Of a DNA stretch of 64,000 bases, positions 47,101 to 62,100 are shown piece by piece. The first letter of the stretch is position 1; each line of letters begins with the position of its first letter. The stretch is taken from positions 46,388,491-46,452,490 of the forward strand of contig CM039182.1 in NCBI GenBank assembly GCA_008360975.2, given 5' to 3'. The notes below the pieces were generated by a model, which saw nothing but the letters and a program-made list of their open reading frames with translations, was not told the origin of the DNA and made no database searches. This DNA comes from Lichenostomus cassidix. Lineage: Eukaryota > Chordata > Aves > Passeriformes > Meliphagidae. A program made the position numbers and the translations under genes.

Positions 47101-50100
47101 AGTGGGCCAATTTCACCTCTGAAACATTGGATCCAGTGGTGGCTTGGGGACAAATTCACCCCAATAAATTTACATTTGGATTACCTACAGGGATTTAAAG
47201 CTAAATCAAATACCCACAATTATTGCAGACTAAATTCTTTCCAGATGGTCTTGTATGCTAGACAGAGAACTCTATTATTCTATATGGTTGTCTTCTTTTA
47301 AAGGAAAAAGAGAGATGACTTCTTAGTGAACCCTGAATCTGCAAACTTTGAAACCAGGGAACTATGTGGTAGGTTTATTTATTTATTTATTTTATGATGT
47401 AGTGTTGCAGAGAGTGTGCAAGAGGTTTTGGAAGATTAATCTCATTCATCAGCACAAGAGGCAAAGGTTTTTATGGCAGAGGGAATGGTCTAATGTGGAA
47501 ACTTGGATCAGAGAAAGTAGCTAATCTAACAGAAACAATTTCTTTTGTGCAGCTGAGATTTAATATTCAAAACAGCATGTGCTTATCTTGCCTAACCACA
47601 TTGGTTGTTTGTTTGTGCTATAATCACAAAACACCTACTGATTTTTCATTTTAGAGGTTGAGGGGGTGATTCATATCATGAGTGCAAAGTGTTGAAATTC
47701 ACACCAGAATTTAGGCACCTGCCCCTGCAGTCTTCAGGTGTACCCTCTTCTTTCCACATACAACACATGCTGCATATAAACCTCCAAACAGACTTACAAA
47801 ATTCAAAGGCTGAGCACACCTAAGGGTGCAAAAGGAAACAGAGGGGGAAAAAAGAAGTGGTGTATTTTCTCCACTCATAAAGCATATCTCTGAGTTGTCC
47901 TCCAAGCACTGTTTCTTCCACTCAGAAAAACAAGATTAGAAGTCTGCACTCTGATTTCTTTCCTTCCCTTTGTGTTTCAGATGAAAGGAGTGGTGGCCTC
48001 TGCACCATGCTGCAATATTCCATCCTCAGAGAACATCGCTTGGAGTCTCAATGGAGAAGACAGCAGCTGCAACTCATGTAATCTATGAAAATATTTAGCT
48101 TCTCACATAGGTTGGAGAGAGGAGGATAACCTCCTTCACCCTTTAGAGACAGAGGTGCCTTAGGATTTACTCCAATGCTGATACATAGGAGGAAGCAAAA
48201 CTTTAACAAGATTTAAGTGCCTGTGAAATCTAGCTCAAAACACAGGAACAAAGATGGCAATCTGGAATACAGATTCCTTCTTATACCCCTGTTTCCACTG
48301 GTCCAAAAGGACTTAAATCTCAAAATCTTCCTGAAAATTCTATTTATGGAAGTGTGAGTCTTTAGGTTATCTGAAATATGGTGCTGTGTAGAGTGGATTA
48401 ATACAATACGTTTTTTCAAGTCCTGAAATATTACAATAACACTACTGCTAAAAGGGAAAGATATTATTACTTCTGGCTTTATAGTTCTGTGTGCAGCATC
48501 ATATATCTCAATGTGGCTCAAAGGATTTATGGAAATAATTTTACAAATTACTGAATGATAAATCAGTCTTCGCCATTTTATGATTCTATGCTCAGTTTCA
48601 AAAAATAGCAAGTGAAGACTAAGGTGGAAGTTTTTTAAAGCTGTCTTTGAGTATTTTTCAGCACTGTTCCACAGTAAACGGTCTGAAGAACAAAGTGACT
48701 TCCACTTACTCCGTACTCAAATTCTGTCCTTCTGTTTCTTTGTTTGTGATCTGAGACTTGTTATCTAATACTGGAACCTAACAATTTTTACTTTTTAGTG
48801 TGTCTTAGAACCCCAAAGTTTCTTCCATTAGCAATAAATTAGTAATAAACTTTGTTCGGAGAGATCACAGGCTGCCAATTTAATAAAGGAAAGATGTCTT
48901 ATTTCTCTCAAATATTTTTGTGTGGTCTACCAACAAGTTTCAGTCTTCCAGATTGCTCTTCAGTTCACAGATCTCTTGAAAATACCCAGAGGAGGGGGAA
49001 AAGTATGTACATAGGCACAACATATTACTAAGCCGTGCAACGTGTACGACTGGATAGATAGATAATAGTGGGAGATGACAGGCTGGGAAGAGCAAGTTAG
49101 GGACTGAAGCTCCTTGAGAAAAAGGATCCATGTGCCAAAAGGAAAGGAAAAAACTGAGCTCGTATTGGCAAGCACACCCACAGAGAAGATGCTGAGGCAG
49201 GACAAATGTGGGGAGAGATAAGAGGGAAAAGGAGCTCAGGCTGATCCAAATAATCTACATTCCAACAGAAGCACACTTTGAGCCCAGTCCTGTCAATAAA
49301 CCTTATTATGACTGAAGCACTTCTTTTATGTAAGAAATAAACCAGCAAAATTTGAACCTGATATCAAAGGATGTGAAGGGCTGAGAGAATTCATCAATTT
49401 GAAAGGGTTTAGGGTGTACAGGGACCATCTTGCAGGTTCTAACCTCTTGATTAAACATTTCACTCTTGCCTCTGCTGGCAACCAATACCAAAACTAAACT
49501 TCCAGCTAGGGATGGTTTATGTCATGCAGCTCCAAGCTGAGTCTTTGGCCTTGTTTAGTTAACATTGCCCTGCATATACAGAGTAGCCTCAAAGGACCAA
49601 AAGAAGATAGGAGAACCTTGATGTAACTGATAAATGATTCACTAACACTTTACAGACCAAAGCCGAGATCTTGCCATGGATTTGAACTGGAAGAGGGCAG
49701 AAAACACAACTGACTTGGGAAGCAGATTAAACTCTGTGTAAGGGTACTCACTTTCTTTTGCTGTCAACCCAGATTATAGAAATTCTCCCAAGAGATGATA
49801 AAGTCCCAGATTACCCTGAGCAGGATCTCGAATCAAGATAAAAAACTAGGGCTTCTTTGTAGGTGGGAGCAGGTGTCTCTGATGTCATTTTTTCTGCTCC
49901 TTTTGCTATTACTCTACTTCAGATCTGCATGCACAGCAGCCTGGTGATCACCACGACCCTGATTCTGAAGTGAATGATCATGAACCCTGCCAATATGAAA
50001 GAGTAAGGCTCTCTGGCCATTGTGCAGTCAACATGGATGCTGCAACATGCATGCATGCACCTGAAACTATGGATTTTCCTGCATTTGGCAGAAAGGAGAT

Positions 50101-53100
50101 GGGGAAGCCTGTCTTCTCCCTTTGTGACAAGAATGTTTAAGACAGTATATTTAGCTTTGGCAAAGGTGTCAGAAAAGCTAATTCAGAACCAGCTTGCTGG
50201 AACCAGGACTGCCTTAGTATCCATCTTAGATCTATGCCATGACAACAAAGAGGATGGAGTTGAAGTAGCAGGCAGCCATTGATTCCAGTGGGAGCCAGGT
50301 TCAAATTTCTTTGAAGACAACTCTCTAAAGTCATACTATGGTAAGAGAGAGCAGGTGGCTGAGCCAGGCACTCTGAATTTGTGTCTTCTGCATAAGTTAC
50401 TCTTTCAGGAATGGCTACAAGACGTAAAAATTTCAGAGCAGAGCTGGGCAGCCTCTTAGTATTAACCTATTTTTTTTCACCCCTTGCTATCCAAGTCCTA
50501 GGTACACAGAAAGGTAAGGATATCCTCAGAATCTGCTCCCTATTCCAGGTATCATGGCATGGGCTTTGCTTTTTTTTCTTTCTTTCTTTTTTCTTTGCAA
50601 GGAAAGGTAATGTCAATAAAAGAAAAAAAGAAGGAAAATAGTAAAATAGTAAAACTGACAATCGTGTTTTGCTTGGCCATTCAGTCCAACACAAAGAAAA
50701 ATACAGAACAGGATATAAAGTGTATGAATTATCAGTTTGCAGCCTGAATGACTTCTTTAGTTCTGCATTTCAAAGGCTTCCTTTTTTTGTAGCTGCCAGT
50801 TAGTATGTTTGGAAGAAAGCCCAGATAACAGAAGACGTCAGAAGTGAGGTGAGGTGAAGACAGATGGAATAAATGGGCTGAGAAGGCACAAAAATAAACT
50901 TGTCGGAAGTTGCACTGTAGTAGAATGTTTTTTTTAAGGGAAAAGATGACTAATTTGTCCAAGACACAAGTGCTAAAAACAAGTCTGTAAAAAAAAACCC
51001 AAACAAAAAAACCCCAGTGAACAAGACTCCCCCCAGGAGACCAACAAAAACCACTCACCTCCCAAAAAAACCAAAACGACATATCAGGAAGAACAAATAC
51101 ATTTCTGTAACAGCAGCTATGAGTGAACAACATATGCTGTCAGGGCCACTGCTCAGATATCACTCAGCCTTTATGTTCCTATGGCTTTTATTTGCTATTT
51201 TACATGTGCACAAACATACAGACATATCAATTTTCCACATATACTTGCTCTTACACTGGTAGATAAATATTAGAAGCTAACCATAGGAACATAATTCAGG
51301 TTGTGGATGGTCCATGCTATGGACCAAATCCTTGAGCAGAACAAAGCAGTTCTGTTCCACTGCTTAGATTAAAACTGAACCAACCAGGACAAAACAAGGC
51401 CTACCGGCTACAGTGGCCCACGTGACCTGGCCCAAAAGCTAATCCACAGCCCCAAAACACTTTCACACAAAATCAAAACTACTGGGCAAGCGTTGGAAGG
51501 ATGCATTACTGCAAGAATATATGCAGTTTTCAGAAAGAAGGGAAATGAGTCTGGAATTATGAAAAATCTGGGGTTTGGTGATTGTAGAAGAAAGAACAAG
51601 TGTATCTCTGCAATGGTGTTTACTGTCACCCTCTCGGTAAAAATTCAGCAATTGTAAAAGAGTTGGATGTGATGAGCATGGATGTGATGAGCTGGATGCA
51701 TGGATGTGACAAAGCCTGGCTGAAGCCATGACATGGGAAATGTAATGACAGAAGAAGGGGCATGAAGTTATCAATATGCTCACCCCACTTCTTTCAGCTG
51801 CAAATAAAAATGAGAAAACTATCTTACATAGCCAGGCCCATGGAGCTCCACTTCACTCAGTGGAGCAACCATTTCCTTCCAACTGTAGGCAAATGATGAA
51901 AGGAGAGGACAGAGTAATGCTGTGCAACTGTGACTGGAGGAAGTTCCTGGAAAACTTCCTCTGGAGTGGAAACCATAGGTCTGATTTTACATCATCCCTT
52001 ATGAACACACTACATCTGCATGAGGTGAGTGGAAACCACTAGAATAATAAAACATTTTTATACCATTTTGCACAAGTAAGAAGATAGAAAACAGAAAATT
52101 GAAGTGGAAAATGAGCCAGAGTGTGAGTGCTTAAAAACTTGGGAACTAAAGAGGATTTAACTGGCACAGAGGGCTTTCTGCTAGGTGAAAAGGAACAGTT
52201 GCCTGGCTGACAACAAGCAGAGTCAGAGGAACCAGATTTGAAGGGAGTAATTCAGGTGTCTAAACATAGGCAGGTAGTGCTTTCAAGATTTGCTAAGTTA
52301 TCCAAGCCACCTGCAGCGTTCTGGAAGGGATGATGCAGAAAATTTGGACAATCCACCCACCCATGCAGAGCAGCAGCTGAAGGCTGGAGTAACCTCAGCA
52401 GCATCTGGAATGGCACTAAATACCAGGCATTTAGGTACCAGAGTCTCTGCTACTGGTATTTCTTCCTAAATTCAGGACTTTTCTTCTCTGAACCTAAACA
52501 TCAGAGATGATATCCCATGGCTGGTTGCTGACATTCACAGACTGACAACTAGCTGAGAATAAAAGATCAGTTGGGAATTGGACTTGTTGGAGAACTATGA
52601 AAAAGCCCTACTTAACCATGGACTTGAGGGTAGGTCATAGAGCCTATATGCAGAGCACAGAGCATATTTCTGGCTGTTGATAGGGGGCTTTCGAGAGTCT
52701 GGGATGTTCTAGACCAGCAATAGACAGGAGAATGGGGAAGAAGGCAGCTCTCTGGGGTGAGCAGGAAAGGGATGGGAGAGAGGATGGCTGCACACAGCCT
52801 ATCACTGAGCACATGGCTTTGACCTGATCCTTCAGCAGGAAAGTGCCTATATCCAGGGCCAGCATGATGTATTTCCACATCTCAGAGATGGAGCTCCTCA
52901 GGGGAAAATCTGGAATTTAATTGCCATGCAAATCGAGTTGGGATACTGCTTTCTTACTTCCCCATCCCCTCATCTTCCCTTCACTGCCTAAAACTTACTT
53001 TGGTATGCAACCATACTTTTGCATCTTGCCTCTTGAAGTATCCCAGAAGCATTATTGGACTTGTGCAGATGGATATTCTCACTAAACTCTCCTTAATAGC

Positions 53101-56100
53101 TACAAATCCATACCCCAAACTAGTTTATCACGTACTGGGTCAAATAAACAAGTAATGTTCAGATCATGATTATGACCTGTCAATTCTTGTCTGATGATTA
53201 TTTTACAATTCAGTAGTTCTGTTGGCTCCTGCTCTTGAAATTATCACCTTTTTCACTGGATTGTTTGAATGGTATGTAATTATGATGGTTTTATTTATCT
53301 ATTTATTTTTAACAGGCTAATTCTTCACTACAACTCAAAAGATAAATTCAGACTCAAGATTAAAAAAATTCATCTGTTGGGTTCTGCCTCTGCATCCTTT
53401 ATGTCTTTGGCAGTTTTTTCTCCAGCAGAAATGCCTCATTACTGCATTTGGCATCCCATAATCAACACCACAGTATGCTAAGCTCCACATTCTGGTAATT
53501 GCTGCTAAATGTTCCATTTTTCCTTCACAACCACTGTGGGAGCCTTTTTATAGTAGAGGAGATGTAAATACCACGTAAAAAGATCAAAAGGTGAGTCAGA
53601 AACTTATCTAAATCACAGTAGCCCCAGATAAAGACTGCCCCATTGCTATAAATAGATTACCACAAGTAATGTAGGGAAAGGGTTGATTGTAGAAGGAATC
53701 TTGCATCCTAAAAAAAATTTGGTATATACCAAACTCACCAAAGATTTTTTTTTTACTAGTTAAAAGGTTTGCATATAGCTATAAGGAAACCATTCTATGG
53801 TATTTAGACAGGAACAAAAGAAAAGGCAGGCATTTCAAAAGTTATGCTGTTTCCTACCTTCTCTACTGTTGTGCAAATTTCACTATCTTTACTTATATTA
53901 TTTCAACTCCAACACATACAATGCCAACAGATTTAATCCTAAAGGCATTTGCAGCTTGAATTTCTTACGTAAGGATCGTAAATCTAGAATGGGAAGCCTG
54001 AAATCGTTAAAGTCACATATTTATAAAATCATATTCAATTAGGTTAAAAAAGTGCAATTTCTGTCATCATGTCATAAAAAGATGTGTTTTTCTCTCAGAT
54101 CTACTATAAAGAAAAGCTCCCTATATTGTTACAGATAGAGGCTGTTTTCAATCAGTTACAAGAAGCAATCCAATTACTGGATGGTTTAGTGCAGTAACTG
54201 ACTCCAGACTAATTTAATTTCTTTAGGTCTCTAAAGATCAATTGATCTGATTTGTTTCCCTCCCCAAAGGCTGTTTAGGAAAAAGCACGCTTAAATACCT
54301 GGAAATGAAATACAAAGCTCTGTACGCTTTCACACTACTTAGGTCATTTGGAAAAGCTGGACCTCAGGATAAATGAGCACTGTCTTGGCCCCAGCATCAC
54401 GGATGCTTTACGGGAGGCCATTAGGATCACCACGCCATGCTCCAGATTACACACACACATGCTGTGTGCAGACCTGCTCAGGGAGCAGCACAGGGAAAGT
54501 ATTTTCACAGCTTCCAGAGAACTGTTCAATTTTCAAGAGCTGTGCAAGTGTGCTTTGGCTTTCATAGTCTTTTCTCTAGCAAATGAGTATTTCTCCAACA
54601 GTGATCTTATAGAAACAACTAAGTTTTCAACTAGACTGAGCAAGAGCCATGCTGTACTATTCAACATTCACCTATTTGCAATGCATGTCAAAACGGACAT
54701 CAAGTAAGAAATTCCTCCTGTTGTCATCTCACTTTGCTACTTCTTTTGCTTTGTTTCAGATTTCTTTAGTAATTTTGCTGGTGCTAAGGTGAAATCTGAA
54801 GAACCAGTGGGCACTTAGAGAATGATGTCTCATTGGCCTCAATATTTTAATGCCAGAACTGAATAAACCCCTTGATATTTCTGGACCATATTGTATAACT
54901 TTGGCAATTCTCAAACGGTCTCTTACCAGCCCACTTGCATGTTACACTTTTATTATCTCATGACTTGATGCGCTGTGAAGCAGGTTTTGTATTTTTAAAT
55001 TCTCCTGTAACAGTAATCAGGGCTAAGCTTTCTAATTTACGTCAAAATCAGACCTTACTCAAACTTGGGCTCTCAAATCCAGTGTTTTAATGTAATTTTA
55101 ATACTTTTCACATTCTGTTTCTTGTATTTATTGTAGACTTTATATTTGTCTGCCTTATCTTTCATGGCAGCATTTGTGCCTGGGCTCCATTGCCTGTCTC
55201 AGTCTCTATTCTTACACTTATCAATAAACAAAAGGGCACCGCAGCTTATGCTCAGCATTTCTGACTCCATGCCATGTGCTGTTATAATAAGATGTCCTCT
55301 GGAAAAATTCCCGTCATATCCAGCACCACGATTGTCGGTTCATCTGCACAGAGGTAACTAAGTTTTTCTCCCAGCTTATCTCTTCAGACTCTTTCCGCCC
55401 TTGCAAAGCTGTGTCATTAGATGTCTCCTGTCTGTAAAACAAGGAAACCTCTTCCGACAGGTCCTCCCTTGACTACTCATTGCATAGAAACCTGAGCTTT
55501 GGATGTTGTTTACCTCAGTGTTCTGTCAATACAGCAGGCTATGCTATTTTTATTAAATTTGCCTGGGTTTTTGTTTGTTTTCATTTTCATTGAGGGCTTT
55601 CACTTAGGTCACAATTTTCAACAACTTTGCAAGTGTGTGCTGCAGCCTACAAGCTTTCTTTCCCCAAATTACTGTTCTTTTACCCATTTACTCAATGGAT
55701 CACTAATGATCCAGTCACTAGTAAGGTGTAAAGGAAACCACTATTTCCCATCCATGGACCTGCTTAGATAGATGTACTTTTGAACTGCTGCAAAGACTTT
55801 CTCTAGCTCTGTGGCTATGACTTTATTGAGAAGTTTGTCCCCTGTATGCACCGGTGAAAAATTATTCACAGATACATCTGGATATCCCCAGATAGGAGCC
55901 TGGAGGGTTTTGGCCTCTCCAAACTTTCTTTCATGATCATGTGCTCGTAGGAAAAATTGGATGTGCTATATCCATCTCCATCGAGTTCTCTTTCAGCTTA
56001 AAGGACACAGGCAGCTTAATTTGCTTCATTTGTCAAGCTATTTGACATCCTATCATAAAAATGTGATGTGCTGGAAAGCTACCAAGAGATTGAAGTTTAT

Positions 56101-59100
56101 TTCCTAACTCAGCTGTGGGTTAATGCTTCTGTCCCTATGGCAGCAGTTGCTTGTAATGAGCTGTACACACACAAAACAGTTTCCAGATAAAGCTTTCCCC
56201 TGATGCAGCTTGCAATACAACTCTGGTGAAACAGAAATGGCATCTTTGTTGTCAGAGTGGGAGTTACGGGAGTCATCCTGATGGTAGTAATTGCTGATTC
56301 AGTGTCTGGGACTGCTGAAGTGAATTTTGGGACCTCTCCTCTCTCTTTTCCACTATGTTGAGCAGTGGGGAGCTGTAAAGATGTTTTTCACAGGACCACT
56401 GCCCTTGTTTCCCATCGACCCAATTCACAGCCCTCAACAGGATTAAATGGCGTGATAAGAAAAAGCTTTTCATTCTGAAGTTGTAAAACTGCCCCTCTTC
56501 TCCCTTCAAGAAGCCCCCTGAGGAAGACGAATATATCGGCCCCAACTGGAACAGATGTCAAAACTCAAAACAGCTCTTTCTTCATAAAGTTTATAGGTAT
56601 TTTTAAAGGAGGTGGAGGAGTCTTACTATATGCAGCAAGATAACGTTAAAATGCACAGCTTCTCAGGAGTTGAAAGGATGCTTTTCCTACAAACCCTCTC
56701 TTCTCTTTATCTTATCTGCATGGAAAGTAAACAGAAAGTCCCCATTACCTCTCGATATCAGTGAGTCTGGAAGAGTCACGGAATCCTTTAGCAAAAGGGT
56801 TGCTGTCAATTTTCAACTTGGTTATCTGGAAACATAGAAAAGAGCAACATTACACGAATATAGTGTTAAGGTATTGCCGTGTACAAAGTGTTAACCAACC
56901 CATCCCCTGTGACTTCAGTGCTAATTTTATCCTTGTGCCTGTGCGCTGCTCTTGAGACACTGCAAAGCTGAGGGGGCAAGCCAGGGTGCATTGCACATAT
57001 GGCAGTGGAAGGACCAAAGGGCATGGCAGGCTCAGCCTTCCTGTTGCCCCAAGCAGGGGGAACCCACCCACATACGGCATTACAGCTTCCAAATGCTTGA
57101 ACAGCATCAATCAGGTTGCCTTTTACACAAGCAGTACAAATCACCCAGCTAACACCTGAGCCTGCTTGGTGGAGCTGCACATCAACCAATGAAAGCCCAA
57201 ACAACCTGAAGCCATGGTTCCAGTTCCACATCATCTTTTTTTTTTACTGGGATGGAAATGCTCTCACTCAGGCCTACCAGCCACCACACAGGGGAGGTTT
57301 AACAGGTTCTGTGTGAAAAGAGGCTGAGGAAGGAAGGAAAGGGAAAATATGGGAAGAACTCAGATTTAAAGTGACAGAGCCTGGATTGAAGGAGTAACCC
57401 CATGGAAAAAACGGAGATCATGAATAAAAATTTTCCTACCTTCTTCAAAGGCAGCTATAAACCTGCCCAGTCTGTCCATCAGCCTTTCCATTTTGACAGA
57501 GCAACCCATTGACCAGGAATCCCTCTGGCCCCAAGGCATCTGAGCTGCCCTTATCTTTGCAGTGAAACTTTTCAGGCATATGGTGGTGGCTTTCAATATG
57601 GGGTTTGGTTTTATTTTTTTGAGGAGTGGGAAAAAAAATACACCATTGTCCTTGTGAAATTTCCTATCTATCCAACCAATTTAGATTTGGTGAATAAAAC
57701 CTGAGACATAATTGTAATAGTTGGATTTTCCAGCCATACTTCTTCCAAGAGCTAAAAATAGAATTGTAAGTGGGAGTTAGAGCTTGATGAGAGACAACAC
57801 AGGGCCCATCCTGCAAGGCAGTGAATGCCACCAACTCTATCTTAAGCCCATGAAAATGGCCAGCTCTCAACATTTCATATTAAGGGGCTTTGTCAGCCTG
57901 ACTTCCCTCAAAGAAAGCCTGTATCAAAGAGGCCACAATCTCACTTTCAATAACTGGGCCTCAAGACTCAGGAAGAAAAAAATAAAAAGAGATCTTTTCC
58001 AAATCCTGAAACAATTAAATAATCTCATCAAACAAATATATTTCAAAACGGGGTGGCTTCTCCCCCAAAATAAAAAAAATAAATAAAAAATAAAGAGGGC
58101 AACTGGACTTAAATTTTAATTCTAAGAAAGAAGTCTTCTGGGAGGTAAACACAGAGAGGAAGGGATATGCTGACAAAGACAAAATCTGAGTTTTTAATTA
58201 ATAGTCTGCAGTGGGCTGGTCAAACACCATGGACCTGGGTGCTGCGCAAGGGTTTGAAGCTGTCTCATCACTCAGGTACAGCTGATGGAAACAACCCTGA
58301 AGCCTTGTCACTAGGACCTTGAAACAGCTCAGAAAGTTAGTTATAGCCTCATTGTACTTCCAAGATATCCATAAGCCCTCGACTCATGGTGATATTGCAG
58401 AGTGGCGACTTAGTTCCTCACGTCCAGTGAACATTTTTCTGGCAGTGTTCTGAAAACTACCTTGAGAAAAGACAAGCTCTAACTAGTTCCATTGACTGAG
58501 ATCACCAACACACCAGGCCAACTGCACTACAGAACAATAAGTATGTCTATTCATCTCTTGAGCGTATTTTCACCAATCAAACTTCCATCTTCCTAATATT
58601 AAAGTTTTGGTATGACATCACAGTAGAAACTTTTTATATCCACCAAAGCCAGATGAGACTCACAATCATTTATGGCCATATTTTTCCTGAGAGACTGTCT
58701 CACAAACAATCAGAGAACATCTGCTAGAAAGCATTTTTAAATGAAATCTGACCTACAATTCAACTCTGTGGCAGTGGTTTGACTGTTTAAATAAATGCAT
58801 GCCCTTTAAATCTTAAATTATGAGATAGTTTGTTGAAAGTGTAATGTATTTAGCTTTTATCTAATAACCTCCAGAAATGTAATCAATCCTTCCTTAAAAC
58901 AGTTCTGAAAGAAATGGCAAAAATGAAAAAAGGCTCCATTTTCATTAGTCATAAATAAAATGACAACATCAACCTCTAGGGGTTCCGGAGATGTTCCATT
59001 GAGAAATTTTCCAGGACTCAATGTATGTGCTTTGGGAAGGTTAGTTTAGAAACATCTCTAGTGTAAATATCATCAGTATTTACACAAATCCATCCTACAG

Positions 59101-62100
59101 AGATAAATTCCAGGTTTAGCTGGTTTTGTGCCTGTTACTATTTTGCTGGTTTCTAAAGAAAGTTATGTGGAAAAATCTGTCTGTCCAAACATTATTTTCT
59201 TGAGATTGCCAGGTGCTGAGTGTGTTTTCTACAGCATTCAGATATAATCTGAGTTTAAATCAATATATTAAAGTCTTAAAGCAGGATGTGGGGTCTGTCA
59301 TAAGGATAGACTTAATATTACTAATATTATGTTCAGGGCTTGCTTGACCCCCTATGCAGTAGTTTAATTTTATTCATAGCATTTCAAAATTGATTACTTT
59401 TGCTTCATATTAAGAAATGCCAACTTCTTTAAATAATCCAATAGGTACCTTAACTGTGATGCTGCCTGCCCACATGTTTGGACAGTCCCTATATTTTTCT
59501 TAACTTGATGGAACTAAGGAGTGAAATAGATGGGCTTTTTTTAAGTACCATAGTCAGTAAGCCATTAAAGCACACTCTGCATGACACTGAAGGCAACAAC
59601 ATATTTCCACTGACTTGAATATTAAAGCCCAATTCACCATCAAGCAGAGCCTCTGTTCTCTGATTGTTTATAGACTTCCTAAAATTACTCATTAGCAATC
59701 CATTGTTATGATCTCCTCCATTTTGTATATATTATTCACTGGCATGCAAATTGAAATTCAGACATCTGGATGTAATCTGGCAGCCTCTGAAAAGCATATC
59801 TCTGAGTGATTTTCCTTACGTTTGAGCCTTACATCTTAATTAGTCAACTTTTTAAGCCCATGAAATCATCATGCACAAAGCAGAATCTCTCTCAGATCAT
59901 ACCTTGTGGCATGAAAGATCACTGCAAATAAGAATAGTTCTTTAATGAGCTATAATTAGAAAATGACTAAATGTTAATATGCAAGCAGCTTTGTATAGAC
60001 AGAAGGGAAGACAAAAGACAGCCTCTTACTTGTCATTTTTACTCTCATGAATAATCCCTACGGCTCTTTGAAGTCTGTAGTACTACTGTATATTCAGGAA
60101 TTACTCATGAATGTGAATAAGATTGGCACGGAAAGGTAGGTTATGGCAGAAAATTTCTAGTTTAGATTGGGCAGAAAGGAGTTTTCAGCAGGGTGGGATC
60201 TAGTTATATCTGTGGAAATTATCAGCTTTACTCACCAACTGATTCTGGTAGGCAGTAACGGCAGTGAAAACTGTCTCTGGAAAAATGAATGTCCTGAACT
60301 CTTCCGATTTCAGATTTAGCAAAGAAGCCGTGTGATCCTTCTTCTTAATGATGTGGACCCTTGGCTGGTACTTGTGCATGGAGTTCAAAATGATCTGCAA
60401 GAAAGAATGACACAGCACTGTCCTCAGAGGAAGGCTGATGGGGCCCTCGAAGACTATAAAACCATAGGGGGGAAAAACGGATCTAATTACCACTGCAGGG
60501 GAAGCATCTGAAATCTAACCAGCCAGGGGCTGGTTTTCAGAGCAAACTCTCCAGCTCCTTTGGGCAGTTCCAGGAAATGAAGGTGGAAAAGCAGGCATCC
60601 CAGGAGCTAGTCTCCTTTCACTCCTACGCTGCTGGTGAGCATGAATTTCTTGAAGCATAAATACCTGTTCCTACAGGTGAAGTGTTTTACATACAGAATT
60701 AGTTACTGCCAGAGTGTGCCCTGCTTTGCAGGTGTGAATATGTATCTCCTGAAAGGTAATGGCCAAGAGTCCCCACTTGTAAAAACGCGCAGGTGCAGAA
60801 TGAAAACAGTCACAAATCGCTTAGGAAAAAATGACGGAAAAAATTAGACCCATCCAAAACCCTACCAGCAGCAGCAGCACAAACTGTCTGACTAAAAGTA
60901 AAACTCCATGTGGCCTTTCACTGTGGCAAACCTTTAAAACAAACTACTTCATAGACGATCTTCACCGCAGACTGCCAAAAATGAGAGCAAGGAGGGAAAC
61001 CAGTACGGAACCCCCAAATGACCAGGTTTTGCTATTCTATCCTCATTAATAATTGTTTACGAGCTCCCAAACAATTCTAAACCTAAGGTACCAACCAACC
61101 AATTTCAACGTTCACTGGAGTCAAACCAAGAGTCCCCCTTGCTTCAGTTACCACTGACTGGAGGCCTGTTTGGCTGCCTCTAACCACATTATTACAATAT
61201 AAGAATTAAATACAGAGCTCGGCTCACACCAGCCCTTGTTTTAGATATAATCACAGTCACAAGACAAAATTGGCAATGGTGTGGGTGGTTCTATTTTGCA
61301 GGGGCCATAACGACATTACAGTCAGCTCCGTACATCTGGAATAGCTAATGTGCATTCCTCAGGAAGTGTTAACTTCAGCTGAAACATAGCAGGAGCAGTG
61401 CAGTATTTCATGGTAAGTCAACGAGAAAGGTTGCACATTGCATTGGAGTGGAGAGCTTAGAGACAACTCTATCATGGCTACAATTTCTATCAGCGTTTTT
61501 CTTTGCTGCTCCTTTGGGGCCAAATATTGCCAAGACTCACACTGGGACTTTGGGGGAGGCACACAGCAACAAGAAAGACATTACAACGACAGGGAACCGT
61601 CATCCTGAAAGTGTTGCATGTCTGCTTTAACCAGCTCAGGTCCTTTTTCAAAGCACTTCACCACTGTGTATAGGCACATGCAAAATGGCCATGGACCTTA
61701 CCTTTAAAACCCTTAGCACTTTTCCCTCTCCTTGTGAAATCTTGTTTTGCCATCCTAGCTGTTTAGAGTGCTCTAAGCAGATGGAACAGTCTTTTTAAAG
61801 CAGGGTGTGTGGATGGTGATGAGCTTACACTGAGGGGTTAGCCTACAGACCTTGGTGCTTTCCATTGCCTTTGATGGCCAGGATACCCACACCAAGGCAT
61901 TACATCTGAGCAGCAGTCAAGCAGAAGGAGGAAAATATTGTGACAGAGAAGCTCCCACACATGCCCTTTCCTTTCACTCCTCTCTGAATGCAAACTGCGA
62001 TAAAGAAACTACGTTTCTCAAACAAGACTGCATAATCCCTTATAAAAGTTTTCCAAAAAAGAAAGCGCAGATAGATAACATCCCCTGCCATGGTGCTCCA

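Larger units (their letters stand above)
45503..56748 (-). other. TBX20 intron 6
   Basis: An 11.2-kb intron, the largest complete one in the window. It contains a (TTTA)n repeat at 47373-47394, CTTT and T-rich tracts near 50567-50595, an A/C-rich tract at 50985-51072 and a GATGTGA-type minisatellite at 51665-51712. No interspersed repeat or additional exon is recognised. Confidence 0.93.

Noticed and set aside
48213..48611. 132-codon minus-strand frame in TBX20 intron 6, with CCATTTTATGATTCTATG beside it resembling a CR1 tail
   Set aside because: The flanking sequence does not follow the CR1 3' end, and the frame has no domain. The tail-like string alone is too short.
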